Below are positions 39,761 through 48,189 of a DNA stretch of 64,000 nt, piece after piece. The notes below the pieces were generated by a model, which saw only the letters and a program-made list of their open reading frames with translations, searched no databases and was not told where the DNA came from. The stretch's first letter is position 1; every line of letters begins with the position of its first letter. Origin of the DNA: Tessaracoccus sp. MC1865 (GTDB lineage Bacteria; Actinomycetota; Actinomycetes; Propionibacteriales; Propionibacteriaceae); the NCBI RefSeq assembly GCF_017815535.1, contig NZ_CP072596.1:1612001-1676000 (forward strand), in the 5' to 3' direction. A program made the translations under genes and the position numbers.

Positions 39761-41041
39761 ATGAGCTACCGCCCGGAAACCTTGGCCGTTCATGCCGGCC
39801 AGGAAACGCCTGATCCCACCACCAACTCCCGCGCCGTCCCGATCTACCAGACCACCAGCTTCGTCTTCGACGACGCCGAGCATGCCGCAGACCTGTTCGC
39901 CCTCCGCAAGCCGGGCAACATCTACTCGCGGCTCATGAACCCCACCAGCGACGTACTCGAGCAGCGACTCACGGCCCTCGAGGGTGGCGTCGGCTCACTC
40001 GTCACAGCATCCGGTGCCTCGGCAGTGACGTACGCGGTGCTCAACCTGACCTACTCGGGCGACAACATCGTCGCCCTCTCCACGCTCTACGGCGGCACCT
40101 TCGCCCTCTTCGCGCACACGCTGGCCCAGTTCGGCATCGAGGCGCGCTTCGTGGACCCGAGCAAGCCGGAGGAACTGGCCCAGCACGTCGACGAGAAGAC
40201 CAAGCTGGTCTTCGGCGAAACCGTGGGCAACCCCGCCCTCAACGTCATCGACCTCGACGCCTGGTCGGCCGCCGCCCACGAGCTCGGCCTGCCGTTCATC
40301 GTCGACAACACCGTCCCGACGCCGCACCTGACCCGCGTGTTCGACCATGGCGTCGACGTGGCCGTGCATTCCCTCACCAAGTACCTCGGAGGCCACGGCA
40401 CCTCGCTGGGCGGGGTCCTCATCGACTCCGGGAACTTCGACTGGAACGCGCACGCGGAGCGTTTTCCGGGGCTCACCGGCCCGGACGCCGCCTACCACGG
40501 GGTGGTCTGGACGGAGGCCGTGGGCAACCTCGCCTACATCATCCGGGCGCGCACCGTTCTCATGCGCAACACCGGCGCCACCATCTCGCCGTTCAACTCG
40601 TTCCTCGTCCTGCAGGGAGTCGAGACGCTCCACCTGCGGATGGAACGCCACAGCGAGAACGCGCTCAAGGTGGCGCGCTTCCTGGAGCAGCACCCCCAGG
40701 TGGATTGGGTGAACTACCCGGGTCTGGAGTCGAGCCCCACCCACGAGGTGGCGCTGCGCATCCTCAAGGGCGGTTTCGGCGGCCTGGTCTCCTTCGGCAT
40801 CTCCGGCGGGCGGGCGGCAGGGCAGCAGTTCGTCGAATCACTTGAGTTGTTCAGTCACCTGGCCAACATCGGCGACGCCAAGTCGCTCGTGATCCACAAC
40901 GCCTCCACCACCCACTCGCAGTTGAGCGACGAGGAACTGGCCGCGGCCGGGGTGCCGGCTGAGATGGTGCGGCTCTCGGTGGGGATCGAGCACATCGACG
41001 ACATCATCGCCGACCTCACGCAGGCGCTGGACCAGATCTAG
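39761..41041 (+). CDS. metY: O-acetylhomoserine sulfhydrylase
   Basis: PLP enzyme making homocysteine directly from O-acetylhomoserine and sulfide. The 426-residue length and the start YRPETLAVHAGQETPDPTTNSRAVPIYQTTSFVF are typical of MetY, longer than MetB. The PLP lysine is in HSLTKYLGGHGT (about residue 209). SASA-type substrate loops and DNTVPTPHL are present. ATG 39761 has GAAGGA upstream. It is followed, beyond a small antisense gene, by metX, which supplies its substrate. Product homocysteine feeds MetH. Confidence 0.95.
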   Translation: MSYRPETLAVHAGQETPDPTTNSRAVPIYQTTSFVFDDAEHAADLFALRKPGNIYSRLMNPTSDVLEQRLTALEGGVGSLVTASGASAVTYAVLNLTYSGDNIVALSTLYGGTFALFAHTLAQFGIEARFVDPSKPEELAQHVDEKTKLVFGETVGNPALNVIDLDAWSAAAHELGLPFIVDNTVPTPHLTRVFDHGVDVAVHSLTKYLGGHGTSLGGVLIDSGNFDWNAHAERFPGLTGPDAAYHGVVWTEAVGNLAYIIRARTVLMRNTGATISPFNSFLVLQGVETLHLRMERHSENALKVARFLEQHPQVDWVNYPGLESSPTHEVALRILKGGFGGLVSFGISGGRAAGQQFVESLELFSHLANIGDAKSLVIHNASTTHSQLSDEELAAAGVPAEMVRLSVGIEHIDDIIADLTQALDQI

Positions 41042-41232
41042 ACGCCTTCGTTGCCCACCTGTTCGCGCGGTGCGTTCTCCTGGTGGACACGCGTCTCCTC
41101 GACGCTGTCCTCCGGGATCGCACCGTCGGCGGAATGGGCGTGTTCCTCGTCCATCTCCTCGACCTCGTCGGCCTGGGGGTCGACCAGGGGCACAGACTCC
41201 GAAGCGGGGTCAGGGCGGCGATCTTCAGACAT
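41038..41232 (-). CDS. small acidic hypothetical protein
   Basis: 64 residues with about 17 Glu/Asp, beginning MSEDRRPDPASESVPLVDPQADEVEEMDEEHAHS. No family is recognised and no structure is predicted beyond disorder. It looks real because GAGGAGG lies five bases before the ATG and TAGCCT (41262-41267 on this strand) can serve as -10. It sits antisense between metY and metX and overlaps the metY stop by four bases. Confidence 0.65.
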   Translation of the reverse strand: MSEDRRPDPASESVPLVDPQADEVEEMDEEHAHSADGAIPEDSVEETRVHQENAPREQVGNEGV

Positions 41233-41354
41233 CGGTCCTCCTCAACTGGGTGGTCTTCGTCAGGCTAGCGGCTCCCCGTGTCGCCGGGAAGGGTCGACCA
41301 CCAGGCAGTGACCACACCTCGCAGTGGGTCGCCGGTTCCTGTAAGAATGGGCCG

Positions 41355-42485
41355 GTGACTTCCCCTGGCAGCGTCGGACTGGTCGAGACCCACTCGGCCC
41401 GCCTCTTCGACGACGGCTTCGCCACCCGCAGCGGCACCACGTTGCCCTTCGTGGATGTCGCCTACGAGACCTACGGCAGGCTGAACGCCCAGCGCAGCAA
41501 CGCCATCTACATCTGCCACGCGTTGACGGGCGATGCCCATGCCGCCGGCTTCCACGAGGGCGACAGCAGGCCGGGCTGGTGGGACAACCTCATCGGCTCA
41601 GGCAGGGCGATCGACACGGACCAGTGGTTCGTGGTGTGCTCCAACATGCTCGGCGGCTGCCAGGGCACCACCGGACCCGCGTCGATCAACCCGGCCACCG
41701 GCGAACCGTACGGGTTGGACTTCCCGCTGCTCGACATGGGTGACTTCGTGGAGGTGCACCGGGGGCTCGCCCGTCATCTGGGCATCGCGAAGTTCGCGGC
41801 CGTCGTCGGCGGCTCCCTCGGCGGCATGCAGGTGTTGCAGTGGGCCCTCGACCACCCCGAGGACCTCTCACGGGCCATGATCTTCGCCGCATCCTCGCGG
41901 CTCACCGCGCAGAACATCGCCTTCTCCGCAGTGGGACGGCAGGCGATCATGCGCGATCCGCACTTCCACGACGGCGCGTTCCTCTCGCGGGGCAGCGCGC
42001 CGGACATCGGCCTGTCCGTGGCGCGCATGCTGGCACACATCACCTACCTCTCGGAGGAGGCGTTCCAGGAGAAGTTCGGGCGCAACGCCCAACGCGGTGA
42101 ACTGTCGCCGAACTTCGGCATCGACTTCGCCGTCGAGAGCTACCTGGAGTACCAGGGCGAGCGGTTCCTCAGCCGCTTCGATGCGCTGAGCTACCTGTAT
42201 CTCACGCGGGTGATGGACTACTTCGACGCCTTCGCGGACCCTTCGGCCCTCGACCGGCTGGTTGCGGATCCCGTGAAGTTCCTGTTGATCAGCTTCACCA
42301 GCGACTGGCGGTTCTCGACCGCCCACACCCGTCGCATCGTGAGGCATCTCGAGGGTGCGCGGATCCCCACCTCGTTCCGGGAGATCGAATCCACCTGGGG
42401 CCACGACTCGTTCCTGCTCGAACTGCCCGACTACCACGCGACGGTGCGGGCGTTCCTGGACAGGGCAGCAGAGGAGACCTCGTGA
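41355..42485 (+). CDS. metX: homoserine O-acetyltransferase
   Basis: Activates homoserine for MetY. An alpha/beta-hydrolase enzyme of 376 residues. NAIYICHALTGDAHAAG gives the oxyanion strand, VVGGSLGGMQVLQWA holds the nucleophile Ser (about 150), and the acid/base residues are in ISFTSDWRF and STWGHDSFLLE. GTG 41355 is the start; AAGAAT (41343-41348) is six bases upstream, so probably leaderless. The stop overlaps metW by GTGA. Confidence 0.94.
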   Translation: MTSPGSVGLVETHSARLFDDGFATRSGTTLPFVDVAYETYGRLNAQRSNAIYICHALTGDAHAAGFHEGDSRPGWWDNLIGSGRAIDTDQWFVVCSNMLGGCQGTTGPASINPATGEPYGLDFPLLDMGDFVEVHRGLARHLGIAKFAAVVGGSLGGMQVLQWALDHPEDLSRAMIFAASSRLTAQNIAFSAVGRQAIMRDPHFHDGAFLSRGSAPDIGLSVARMLAHITYLSEEAFQEKFGRNAQRGELSPNFGIDFAVESYLEYQGERFLSRFDALSYLYLTRVMDYFDAFADPSALDRLVADPVKFLLISFTSDWRFSTAHTRRIVRHLEGARIPTSFREIESTWGHDSFLLELPDYHATVRAFLDRAAEETS

Positions 42486-43087
42486 CCTCCAGCCTCTTCA
42501 GGCCTGACCTGGCCATCATCACGTCCCTGATCCCGGAGGGGAGCCGGGTGTTGGACCTCGGCTGCGGCAACGGCGATCTGCTGGCCATGCTGCACGCCAA
42601 GGGTTGCACCGGCACCGGCGTCGATGTCGCCCCGGACCGGGTGCTCAACTGCCTGCGCCGCGGCGTCGACGTGATCGAACTGGACCTGGACACCCAACTG
42701 GGGGAGTTCGCCTCAGACTCCTACGACTTCGTGGTGCTGTCGCGCACCCTCCAGACGGTGCACAGGCCCCGCGCCGTCCTCACCGAGATGGGCCGCATCG
42801 CGCTGCATTCGATCGTCACCATGCCCAACTTCGCGCACTGGCGCAACAGGCTCCGGCTCATGCGGGGCCGGATGCCGATGTCGAAGGACCTGCCCTTCAA
42901 GTGGTACGACACACCCAACGTGCACCACACGTCGCTGACGGATCTCGAACCGCTCTTCAGCAAGCTGGGCATGGTGATCGACCGTCGGATCCCGCTCGAC
43001 GCCGAGGGCCACCCCCACAAGCTGGGGAACCTGGCGGCGAACTGGGCGGCCAGTTCCTCGCTCTACCTGTTGCACGCCCGCCGTTAG
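42482..43087 (+). CDS. metW: MetW-like methyltransferase-fold protein
   Basis: 201 residues. The Rossmann AdoMet motif VLDLGCGNGDLL (about 24-35) and the MetW tail (NFAHWRNRLRLMRGRMPMSKDLPFKWYDTPNVHHTS) are clear. In proteobacteria and actinobacteria it pairs with metX and is needed for full homoserine acetylation; whether it methylates anything is unsettled. GTG start coupled to the metX stop. Converges on an exonuclease gene with a four-base overlap. Confidence 0.92.
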   Translation: MTSSLFRPDLAIITSLIPEGSRVLDLGCGNGDLLAMLHAKGCTGTGVDVAPDRVLNCLRRGVDVIELDLDTQLGEFASDSYDFVVLSRTLQTVHRPRAVLTEMGRIALHSIVTMPNFAHWRNRLRLMRGRMPMSKDLPFKWYDTPNVHHTSLTDLEPLFSKLGMVIDRRIPLDAEGHPHKLGNLAANWAASSSLYLLHARR

Positions 43088-43983
43088 CCCTGGGGCGACA
43101 ACACCTTCAGCAGGCGCTCCATCGAGCCGCCGAGGGCCAGTTCCTCGCTCAGTTCAGCTGCCCGCTCGGCGTTGAGGGCACCTCTCTGGAGAGCCGGCAA
43201 CTCGAGCGTGTCAACGCAGGTGACCACCTCACGGGCCTTCACCAGGTACTCGACGTCGGCCAGGAGCTTGGACCGCATGGACGGCGACATCCCCGACCCC
43301 GGCTCGACGGCTGCTTCCACCATGGCCTCCAGGCTGGGATAAGCGTTGACCAGGGAGGCCGCGCTCTTGTCGCCGATGCCCTTGACCCCGGGAAGGCCGT
43401 CGGAGGGATCGCCCCGCAACACCGCAAAGTCGACATAACGGTCGGCGGAGAGCCCATACTTCTGGGCGAGCACCTCCGGCGTCACCAGTTCGTGCTTGGC
43501 CACGCCGCGTGCCACGTAGACGACGGAGGTCTGCGGGTCGACGAGCTGGAACAGGTCGCGGTCGCCGGTCACCACCAGCGTGGTGCCCTGGTGCCGGCGG
43601 GCGAGCGTGGCCAGCACGTCGTCGGCCTCATGGTCCTCCGCGCCGATGATGGGAATCCCGGTGGCCTCCAGTGCCGCCCGGATCAGGGGCACTTGGATGG
43701 TGAGGTCGTCGTCGACCTGTTCGATCTCCGCGCCCGCCACCTCGACGACGCGGTGGGCCTTGTACGAGGGGATGAGCTCCACCCGCCAGTCGGGCCGCCA
43801 GTTGATGTCCCAGGCGCAGGCGATCTCGTCGGGGGAGTACTGCTGCATCAGGCGGGAGATGAAGTCGAGCGTGCCCCGTACGGCATTGACGGGGCGCCCG
43901 TCCGGCGCGCGGAACGTAGCCGGGACGCCGAAGAACGCCCGGAAGTACAGATATGAGGTGTCGAAGATCATCAGGGTGCTCAC
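43084..43983 (-). CDS. 5'-3' exonuclease (Pol I N-terminal/FEN family)
   Basis: 299 residues. Acidic metal ligands are visible in LMIFDTSYLYFRAFFG, EDHEADDVLA and VTGDRDLFQLVD, with the helix-hairpin-helix at GVKGIGDKSAASLVNAYP. This is the stand-alone flap/RNA-primer nuclease domain found in actinobacteria beside full Pol I. GTG 43983 is used because the preceding frame has no similarity; an ATG four codons in is possible. It diverges from lnt with 52 bases between starts. Confidence 0.9.
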   Translation of the reverse strand: MSTLMIFDTSYLYFRAFFGVPATFRAPDGRPVNAVRGTLDFISRLMQQYSPDEIACAWDINWRPDWRVELIPSYKAHRVVEVAGAEIEQVDDDLTIQVPLIRAALEATGIPIIGAEDHEADDVLATLARRHQGTTLVVTGDRDLFQLVDPQTSVVYVARGVAKHELVTPEVLAQKYGLSADRYVDFAVLRGDPSDGLPGVKGIGDKSAASLVNAYPSLEAMVEAAVEPGSGMSPSMRSKLLADVEYLVKAREVVTCVDTLELPALQRGALNAERAAELSEELALGGSMERLLKVLSPQG

Positions 43984-44035
43984 CCGGCCATGGTGGCACA
44001 CCGGGGGAGTGGGTGACTGGGGGTAGGCTTCCCGC

Positions 44036-45601
44036 GTGATCTCCCGACCCGCCCTGCCCGTCGGCGTCTCAGCATTGCTGGCCGTCTGCATCGGCCTGCT
44101 GATCGGTGCCGGTCAGGCGCCCATGGGTGTGTGGCCAGCCACGATCGCCGGCCTGGCGCTGTTCACCTGGTTCATGGCCGCGCGCCGCCCGGGGACGGCC
44201 TTCGGCTACGGCTACCTGATCGGTCTGGCCATGAACGTCCTCACGGTCTCGTGGGTCTCGGTGCTGGGCATCTGGGTGGGTGTGGCCCTCGTCGCCTTCC
44301 TGTCGCTGTGGTGGGCGCTGCTCGCACTGGTGGTGTCGCGGCTGGTGCGGCTTCGGTTCTGGCCGCTGCTGGTGCCCGCCGCCTGGGTGGCCATGGAGTT
44401 CGTGTCAGGCAAGATCCCGTTCGGCGGCTTCTCGTGGACCAGGCTGGGGTTCACCGTCGTGGACCAGCCGATGTCCGGGTGGCTGGGTTTCGTCGGCGTC
44501 ACGGGGGTGTCCTATCTGGTCGCCCTGGTGGCCAACTCGCTCCTCTTCGCGGCTTTGGACCGCACGCGCCGGGTCAGGGTGCTGGCAGGCGCCCTGGCCA
44601 TCTTCGTCGTCGGCGGCCTGCTCAACCTGACCCCGCACGCTGATCCCGAGACCACTGTCACGATCGCCGTCGTGCAGCCCAACGTGAACCGGCAGGAACA
44701 CGGCACGGGGTCGTACGCGCGCTCGGTCACCAACAACGCGCTGAGCGAAACCGTGTTCGCGCTGGCTGAGGCCCGCACCGGCGACTGGCCCACGCTGGAC
44801 TTCGTGCTGTGGCCGGAGAACGCCACGGACGTCGACCCCATCCTGGATCCGGAGACCCGCCGCATGGTGGAGGTGGCAGCGCTGTTGGCGGAGGTGCCGA
44901 TCTTCGTGGGCGCCGTGATGAACGGCCCCGAGCCGGACACCCGCCAGACGTCCAGCCTCTGGTGGGACCCGTTGGACGGGCCCGGAGACATCTACCACAA
45001 GCGCGACCTCGTGCCCTTCGGCGAATGGATCCCGTTCCGCGACGTGCTGCTGCCCAGGTTGCCCATCCTGCGTCAGATCGGCCGCCAGTCGGTCCCGGGC
45101 GAGGGGCCTGGGGTCGTCGACGCCCCCATCGCGGAGAACCCGCACCTCCAGGTGGGCACCATCATCTGCTTCGAACTCGCCTATGACGACACCAGCTACG
45201 ACGCGGTGCGCGGCGGGGGCGAGATCATCGTCTCCCAGTCGAACACCAACACCTACGGTGGCACCTTCCAGCCCGCCCAGCAGTTGGTCATCAACCGGGT
45301 GCGGGCCATGGAGACCGGCCGCGAGGTGGTCGTCTCCACGCTCAACTCGCTCACTGGGCTCGTCGACACGCGGGGTCGGGTGCACGACTTCACCTCGGAG
45401 TTCGAGGCGGCCAACCGCATCGTGTCCGTCCCGCTGCGCTACAGCATCAGCCTGCCGGTCAGGATGGGCTCCGCGCCGGCTTGGGCCGCGCTCATCGTCA
45501 CGCTGGCGGCTTTGGCCTATGCCTACCGTCGCCGTGGACCGGAGGCCGGTAGCATTGCCGGGAACAACTCACCCCAAGGACAGCCACATGACCAGCACTG
45601 A
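44036..45601 (+). CDS. lnt: apolipoprotein N-acyltransferase
   Basis: Acylates the N-terminal Cys of lipoproteins. 521 residues: six hydrophobic segments (1-200), then a nitrilase-like domain with the Glu-Lys-Cys triad in LWPENATDVD, YHKRDLVPFGEW and GTIICFELAYDD. A last membrane span precedes the end. GTG start six bases after TAGGCT (44024-44029), predicted leaderless. The last 14 bases overlap dpm, the conserved actinobacterial lnt-ppm pair. Confidence 0.94.
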   Translation: MISRPALPVGVSALLAVCIGLLIGAGQAPMGVWPATIAGLALFTWFMAARRPGTAFGYGYLIGLAMNVLTVSWVSVLGIWVGVALVAFLSLWWALLALVVSRLVRLRFWPLLVPAAWVAMEFVSGKIPFGGFSWTRLGFTVVDQPMSGWLGFVGVTGVSYLVALVANSLLFAALDRTRRVRVLAGALAIFVVGGLLNLTPHADPETTVTIAVVQPNVNRQEHGTGSYARSVTNNALSETVFALAEARTGDWPTLDFVLWPENATDVDPILDPETRRMVEVAALLAEVPIFVGAVMNGPEPDTRQTSSLWWDPLDGPGDIYHKRDLVPFGEWIPFRDVLLPRLPILRQIGRQSVPGEGPGVVDAPIAENPHLQVGTIICFELAYDDTSYDAVRGGGEIIVSQSNTNTYGGTFQPAQQLVINRVRAMETGREVVVSTLNSLTGLVDTRGRVHDFTSEFEAANRIVSVPLRYSISLPVRMGSAPAWAALIVTLAALAYAYRRRGPEAGSIAGNNSPQGQPHDQH

Positions 45602-46373
45602 CGCGCTCGACCGGGTGCTCGTGATCATCCCGACGTACAACGAGTCGCAGAACATCGAGAGCATCACGAACCGGCTGCGCAAGGCCGTGCCGCACGCCCA
45701 CATCCTCATCGCGGACGACAACTCGCCGGACGGCACCGGTGAGATCGCCGACAGGCTGGCAGGCGGGGACGAGAACGTCCACGTGATGCACCGCACCGGC
45801 AAGCAGGGTCTGGGGGCCGCCTATCTCGCCGGCTTCGAGTGGGGGCTGGAGCGCGGCTACGGCGTCCTCGTGTCCCATGACGCCGACGGCTCACACCAGC
45901 CCGAAGAACTGCCGCGCCTCCTGCAGGCCATCAATGACGGTGCGGACATGGTGAAGGGCTCGCGCTGGGTGCGCGGTGGCTCGATCGTCAACTGGCCGGC
46001 GTCGCGCGTGCTCATCTCCAAGGGCGGTTCGCTCTGGACCAGGCTGATGCTCGGCATCCCGGTCAAGGACGCCACGGGTGGCTTCAACGCCTACCGCGCC
46101 ACCACGTTGCGCGGCATGAACCTCAACGAAGTGGCGTCGGCTGGCTACTGCTTCCAGATCGACCTGGTGTGGCGGGCCATCAAGCATGGTTTCAAGGTGG
46201 TCGAGGTTCCCATCGAGTTCGTGGAGCGCGAATTCGGCGACTCCAAGATGAACCGCAGCATCGTCGTCGAAGCACTCATCCGCACCACCCTCTGGGGCAT
46301 CGATCACCGGCTGGGCCAGCTCGGCCGCGCCGCGTCGGGCCTGCTCGGGCGCGGACGCAACAAGGACCGCTAA
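45588..46373 (+). CDS. polyprenol monophosphomannose synthase
   Basis: GT2 glycosyltransferase that makes polyprenyl-phosphate mannose from GDP-mannose, the donor for lipoglycan and protein mannosylation. 261 residues: VLVIIPTYNESQNIE, ILIADDNSPDGTGEIAD, SHDADGSHQPEELP (metal-binding DAD) and VPIEFVEREFGDSKM are all family motifs. ATG 45588 lies inside the end of lnt with AAGGA upstream. In mycobacteria Lnt and Ppm are one fused protein; here they overlap by 14 bases. Confidence 0.93.
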   Translation: MTSTDALDRVLVIIPTYNESQNIESITNRLRKAVPHAHILIADDNSPDGTGEIADRLAGGDENVHVMHRTGKQGLGAAYLAGFEWGLERGYGVLVSHDADGSHQPEELPRLLQAINDGADMVKGSRWVRGGSIVNWPASRVLISKGGSLWTRLMLGIPVKDATGGFNAYRATTLRGMNLNEVASAGYCFQIDLVWRAIKHGFKVVEVPIEFVEREFGDSKMNRSIVVEALIRTTLWGIDHRLGQLGRAASGLLGRGRNKDR

Positions 46374-46913
46374 ATGGCTGGCCGACGCGGCGCTGTGGCG
46401 CTCAGCGTCACCGCCATCGCGCTTCTGCTCCTCGTGGTGGCAGAAGTTGCTGCCATCATCTGGGTCGCCGGCGAGATCGGCTGGTGGACGCTCGTCCTCA
46501 TGGTGGGCACCACGTTCCTGGGTTTCTACCTGATGCAGCGGGAGTGGCGGAAGGCCTGGACGGCACTGTCCGAGGCCATTCGCTCCGGCCAGTTGCCCAC
46601 CGGGCGGATGGCCGACGCCAGCCTGGTGCTGGCGGGTGGCATTCTCCTGACCGTGCCCGGGCTTCTCACGGACGTTCTCGGTCTGTTGCTCCTGTTGCCC
46701 TTCACCCGGCCGTTCGTCAGATCAGCCATCACATGGTGGGCGGCACGCGTCCTGAAGCCGACGTCGATCGTGGCGCCCACCGTCATCAAGGGTGAGGCCA
46801 CCGCGGGGGGCCCCGCCACCGAAACCCTCATTCCCGGCATCACGAGGAAAAACGACGAGGCCGCCGGCGGAAACGTGATCCGCGGCGACCTCGACGATGA
46901 AGAGTCGGTCTAG
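46374..46913 (+). CDS. FxsA family membrane protein
   Basis: 179 residues with three hydrophobic helices (10-32, 38-55, 85-105) and the FxsA core GWWTLVLMVGTTFLGFYLMQREWRKAW and LVLAGGILLTVPGLLTDVLGLLLLLP. E. coli FxsA protects cells from phage T7 exclusion by F; the general role is unknown. The ATG follows the mannose synthase stop without a gap. The charged C-terminal 45 residues are probably cytosolic. Confidence 0.9.
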   Translation: MAGRRGAVALSVTAIALLLLVVAEVAAIIWVAGEIGWWTLVLMVGTTFLGFYLMQREWRKAWTALSEAIRSGQLPTGRMADASLVLAGGILLTVPGLLTDVLGLLLLLPFTRPFVRSAITWWAARVLKPTSIVAPTVIKGEATAGGPATETLIPGITRKNDEAAGGNVIRGDLDDEESV

Positions 46914-46915
46914 TT

Positions 46916-47257
46916 CTAGTAGAGCCTGTCAGACTCGCGCAGCTTGGCCAGCTGCTCCTCGAGGATGTCTTCCAGCTCAGGGATCGAGCGACGTTCCCGC
47001 AGCATGTCCCAGTGGGTACGCACGGGCTTCTCGACCTTCTCTTCGCCCACGACGCCGTCGGAGCGTACGGCCATGAGGCCACACTGCTTGCACTCCCATT
47101 CGGTGGGGAGTTCGGCCTCTGCGGCGAAGGTCACTTCGAAGTGGTGTCCCTTTGGACAGTCGAATCCAAGGTTCTGACGTTCTGCGAACTCGATGCCCTG
47201 CTCGTCTTCAAAAGTCTTCGAGCCGAGACCGACGCCACGCAATGCACGATCAGCCAT
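46916..47257 (-). CDS. rbpA: RNA polymerase-binding protein RbpA
   Basis: Actinobacterial transcription factor that stabilises the principal sigma holoenzyme and open complex. The 113-residue protein has MADRALRGVGLGSKTFEDEQGIEFAERQ, zinc-type cysteines in FDCPKGHHFEV and WECKQCG, and the C-terminal sigma-interaction helix THWDMLRERRSIPELEDILEEQLAKLRE. GGGAGGG precedes the ATG. A SigR/SigH-type promoter lies just upstream. Only two bases separate its stop from the convergent fxsA stop. Confidence 0.96.
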   Translation of the reverse strand: MADRALRGVGLGSKTFEDEQGIEFAERQNLGFDCPKGHHFEVTFAAEAELPTEWECKQCGLMAVRSDGVVGEEKVEKPVRTHWDMLRERRSIPELEDILEEQLAKLRESDRLY

Positions 47258-47285
47258 CTTCTTCCCTCCCTCGTCTGCCAATGTC

Positions 47286-47312
47286 AACGAACCGGGAACC
47301 GGAAAGGTTCCC
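47286..47312 (-). promoter_or_regulatory. SigR/SigH-type oxidative-stress promoter of rbpA
   Basis: On the minus strand GGGAAC (47312-47307) is followed after 17 bases by CGTT (47289-47286), matching GGAAC-N18-GTT of SigR-like ECF sigma factors. The predicted start is about 22 bases before the rbpA ATG. In Streptomyces, rbpA is a known SigR target. The -35 part overlaps the stop region of the upstream phosphodiesterase gene. Confidence 0.7.
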
Positions 47313-48082
47313 TATTGAGTAGACCACATCCCCCGTGCACGGAGGACGTCTTTGAGCAAGTCCGGCCGGTCTGTGACGAGGCCGTCGACGCCCCAGTCGA
47401 TCAGCCGATGCATGGTGGTGGGGTCGTCCACGGTCCACACGTGGATCTTCCGGCCGGCGGCGTGGATGCGCTCGATGTTCTTGGGGGTGACGATGTCCAC
47501 GGTCACCGGGCCGATCGGATGCTGCAGTGGCACCTGATACACGTCGCCGCCGGGCGAGATGGCCCCCATGGTGAGCGCCGCCACCCCTGTCGGTGACACC
47601 GCCGTGGGCACCTGGGGGAGGAGGCTCCGGAAACGCCGGATGCGGGTACGGGCGAATGACCCGACGCACACCCGTCGCTCCGCGTTGTGTTTGACGATGG
47701 CCTGCACCAACGGGTCCACGGCGGTGACGGACTTGATGTCGATGTTGAAGTTGATGTCGGGGAACGTCTCGAAGAGTTCATCGAGCGTCGGGATGGGCTC
47801 GCGGTCGCCGACACGCAGCTCGCTCAGTTCCGCCAGCGTGAGGTCGCGCAGCGAACCGGCGACATCTGTGACGCGGCCGAGGCTCACGTCGTGGAAGGCC
47901 ACGAGGTGCCCGTCGCTCGTGGTGTGCACGTCGGTTTCGAGGTAGCGGAAACCCAGCGCCACGGCGTTGGCGAAGGCCCGTGTGGTGTTCTCGATCCCGT
48001 GATTGGCGGTCATGAACGACCCGCCTCGATGAGCCATCGCCACGAACTCGGGGGAAAGGTAGTCGGGATACACCGCCGCCAT
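47312..48082 (-). CDS. glycerophosphodiester phosphodiesterase
   Basis: Hydrolyses glycerophosphodiesters to glycerol-3-phosphate and alcohol. 256 residues, TIM barrel: AHRGGSFMTANHGIENTTRAF holds the catalytic HR and ENT, LETDVHTTSDGHLVAFHD holds the metal E-x-D and second His, and NIDIKSV and VWTVDDPTTM follow. No signal peptide, so cytosolic. Its stop codon lies at the rbpA promoter. Confidence 0.92.
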   Translation of the reverse strand: MAAVYPDYLSPEFVAMAHRGGSFMTANHGIENTTRAFANAVALGFRYLETDVHTTSDGHLVAFHDVSLGRVTDVAGSLRDLTLAELSELRVGDREPIPTLDELFETFPDINFNIDIKSVTAVDPLVQAIVKHNAERRVCVGSFARTRIRRFRSLLPQVPTAVSPTGVAALTMGAISPGGDVYQVPLQHPIGPVTVDIVTPKNIERIHAAGRKIHVWTVDDPTTMHRLIDWGVDGLVTDRPDLLKDVLRARGMWSTQ

Positions 48083-48189
48083 AATCGATCATCGTATGGG
48101 GTGACCACATGTTTCGCCACCGGCTGAGGGGATTGACCGCCAGTCGTGCCCAAATGGTTACGGAGGCCCCGGGATGTCAAAATGGGCCA

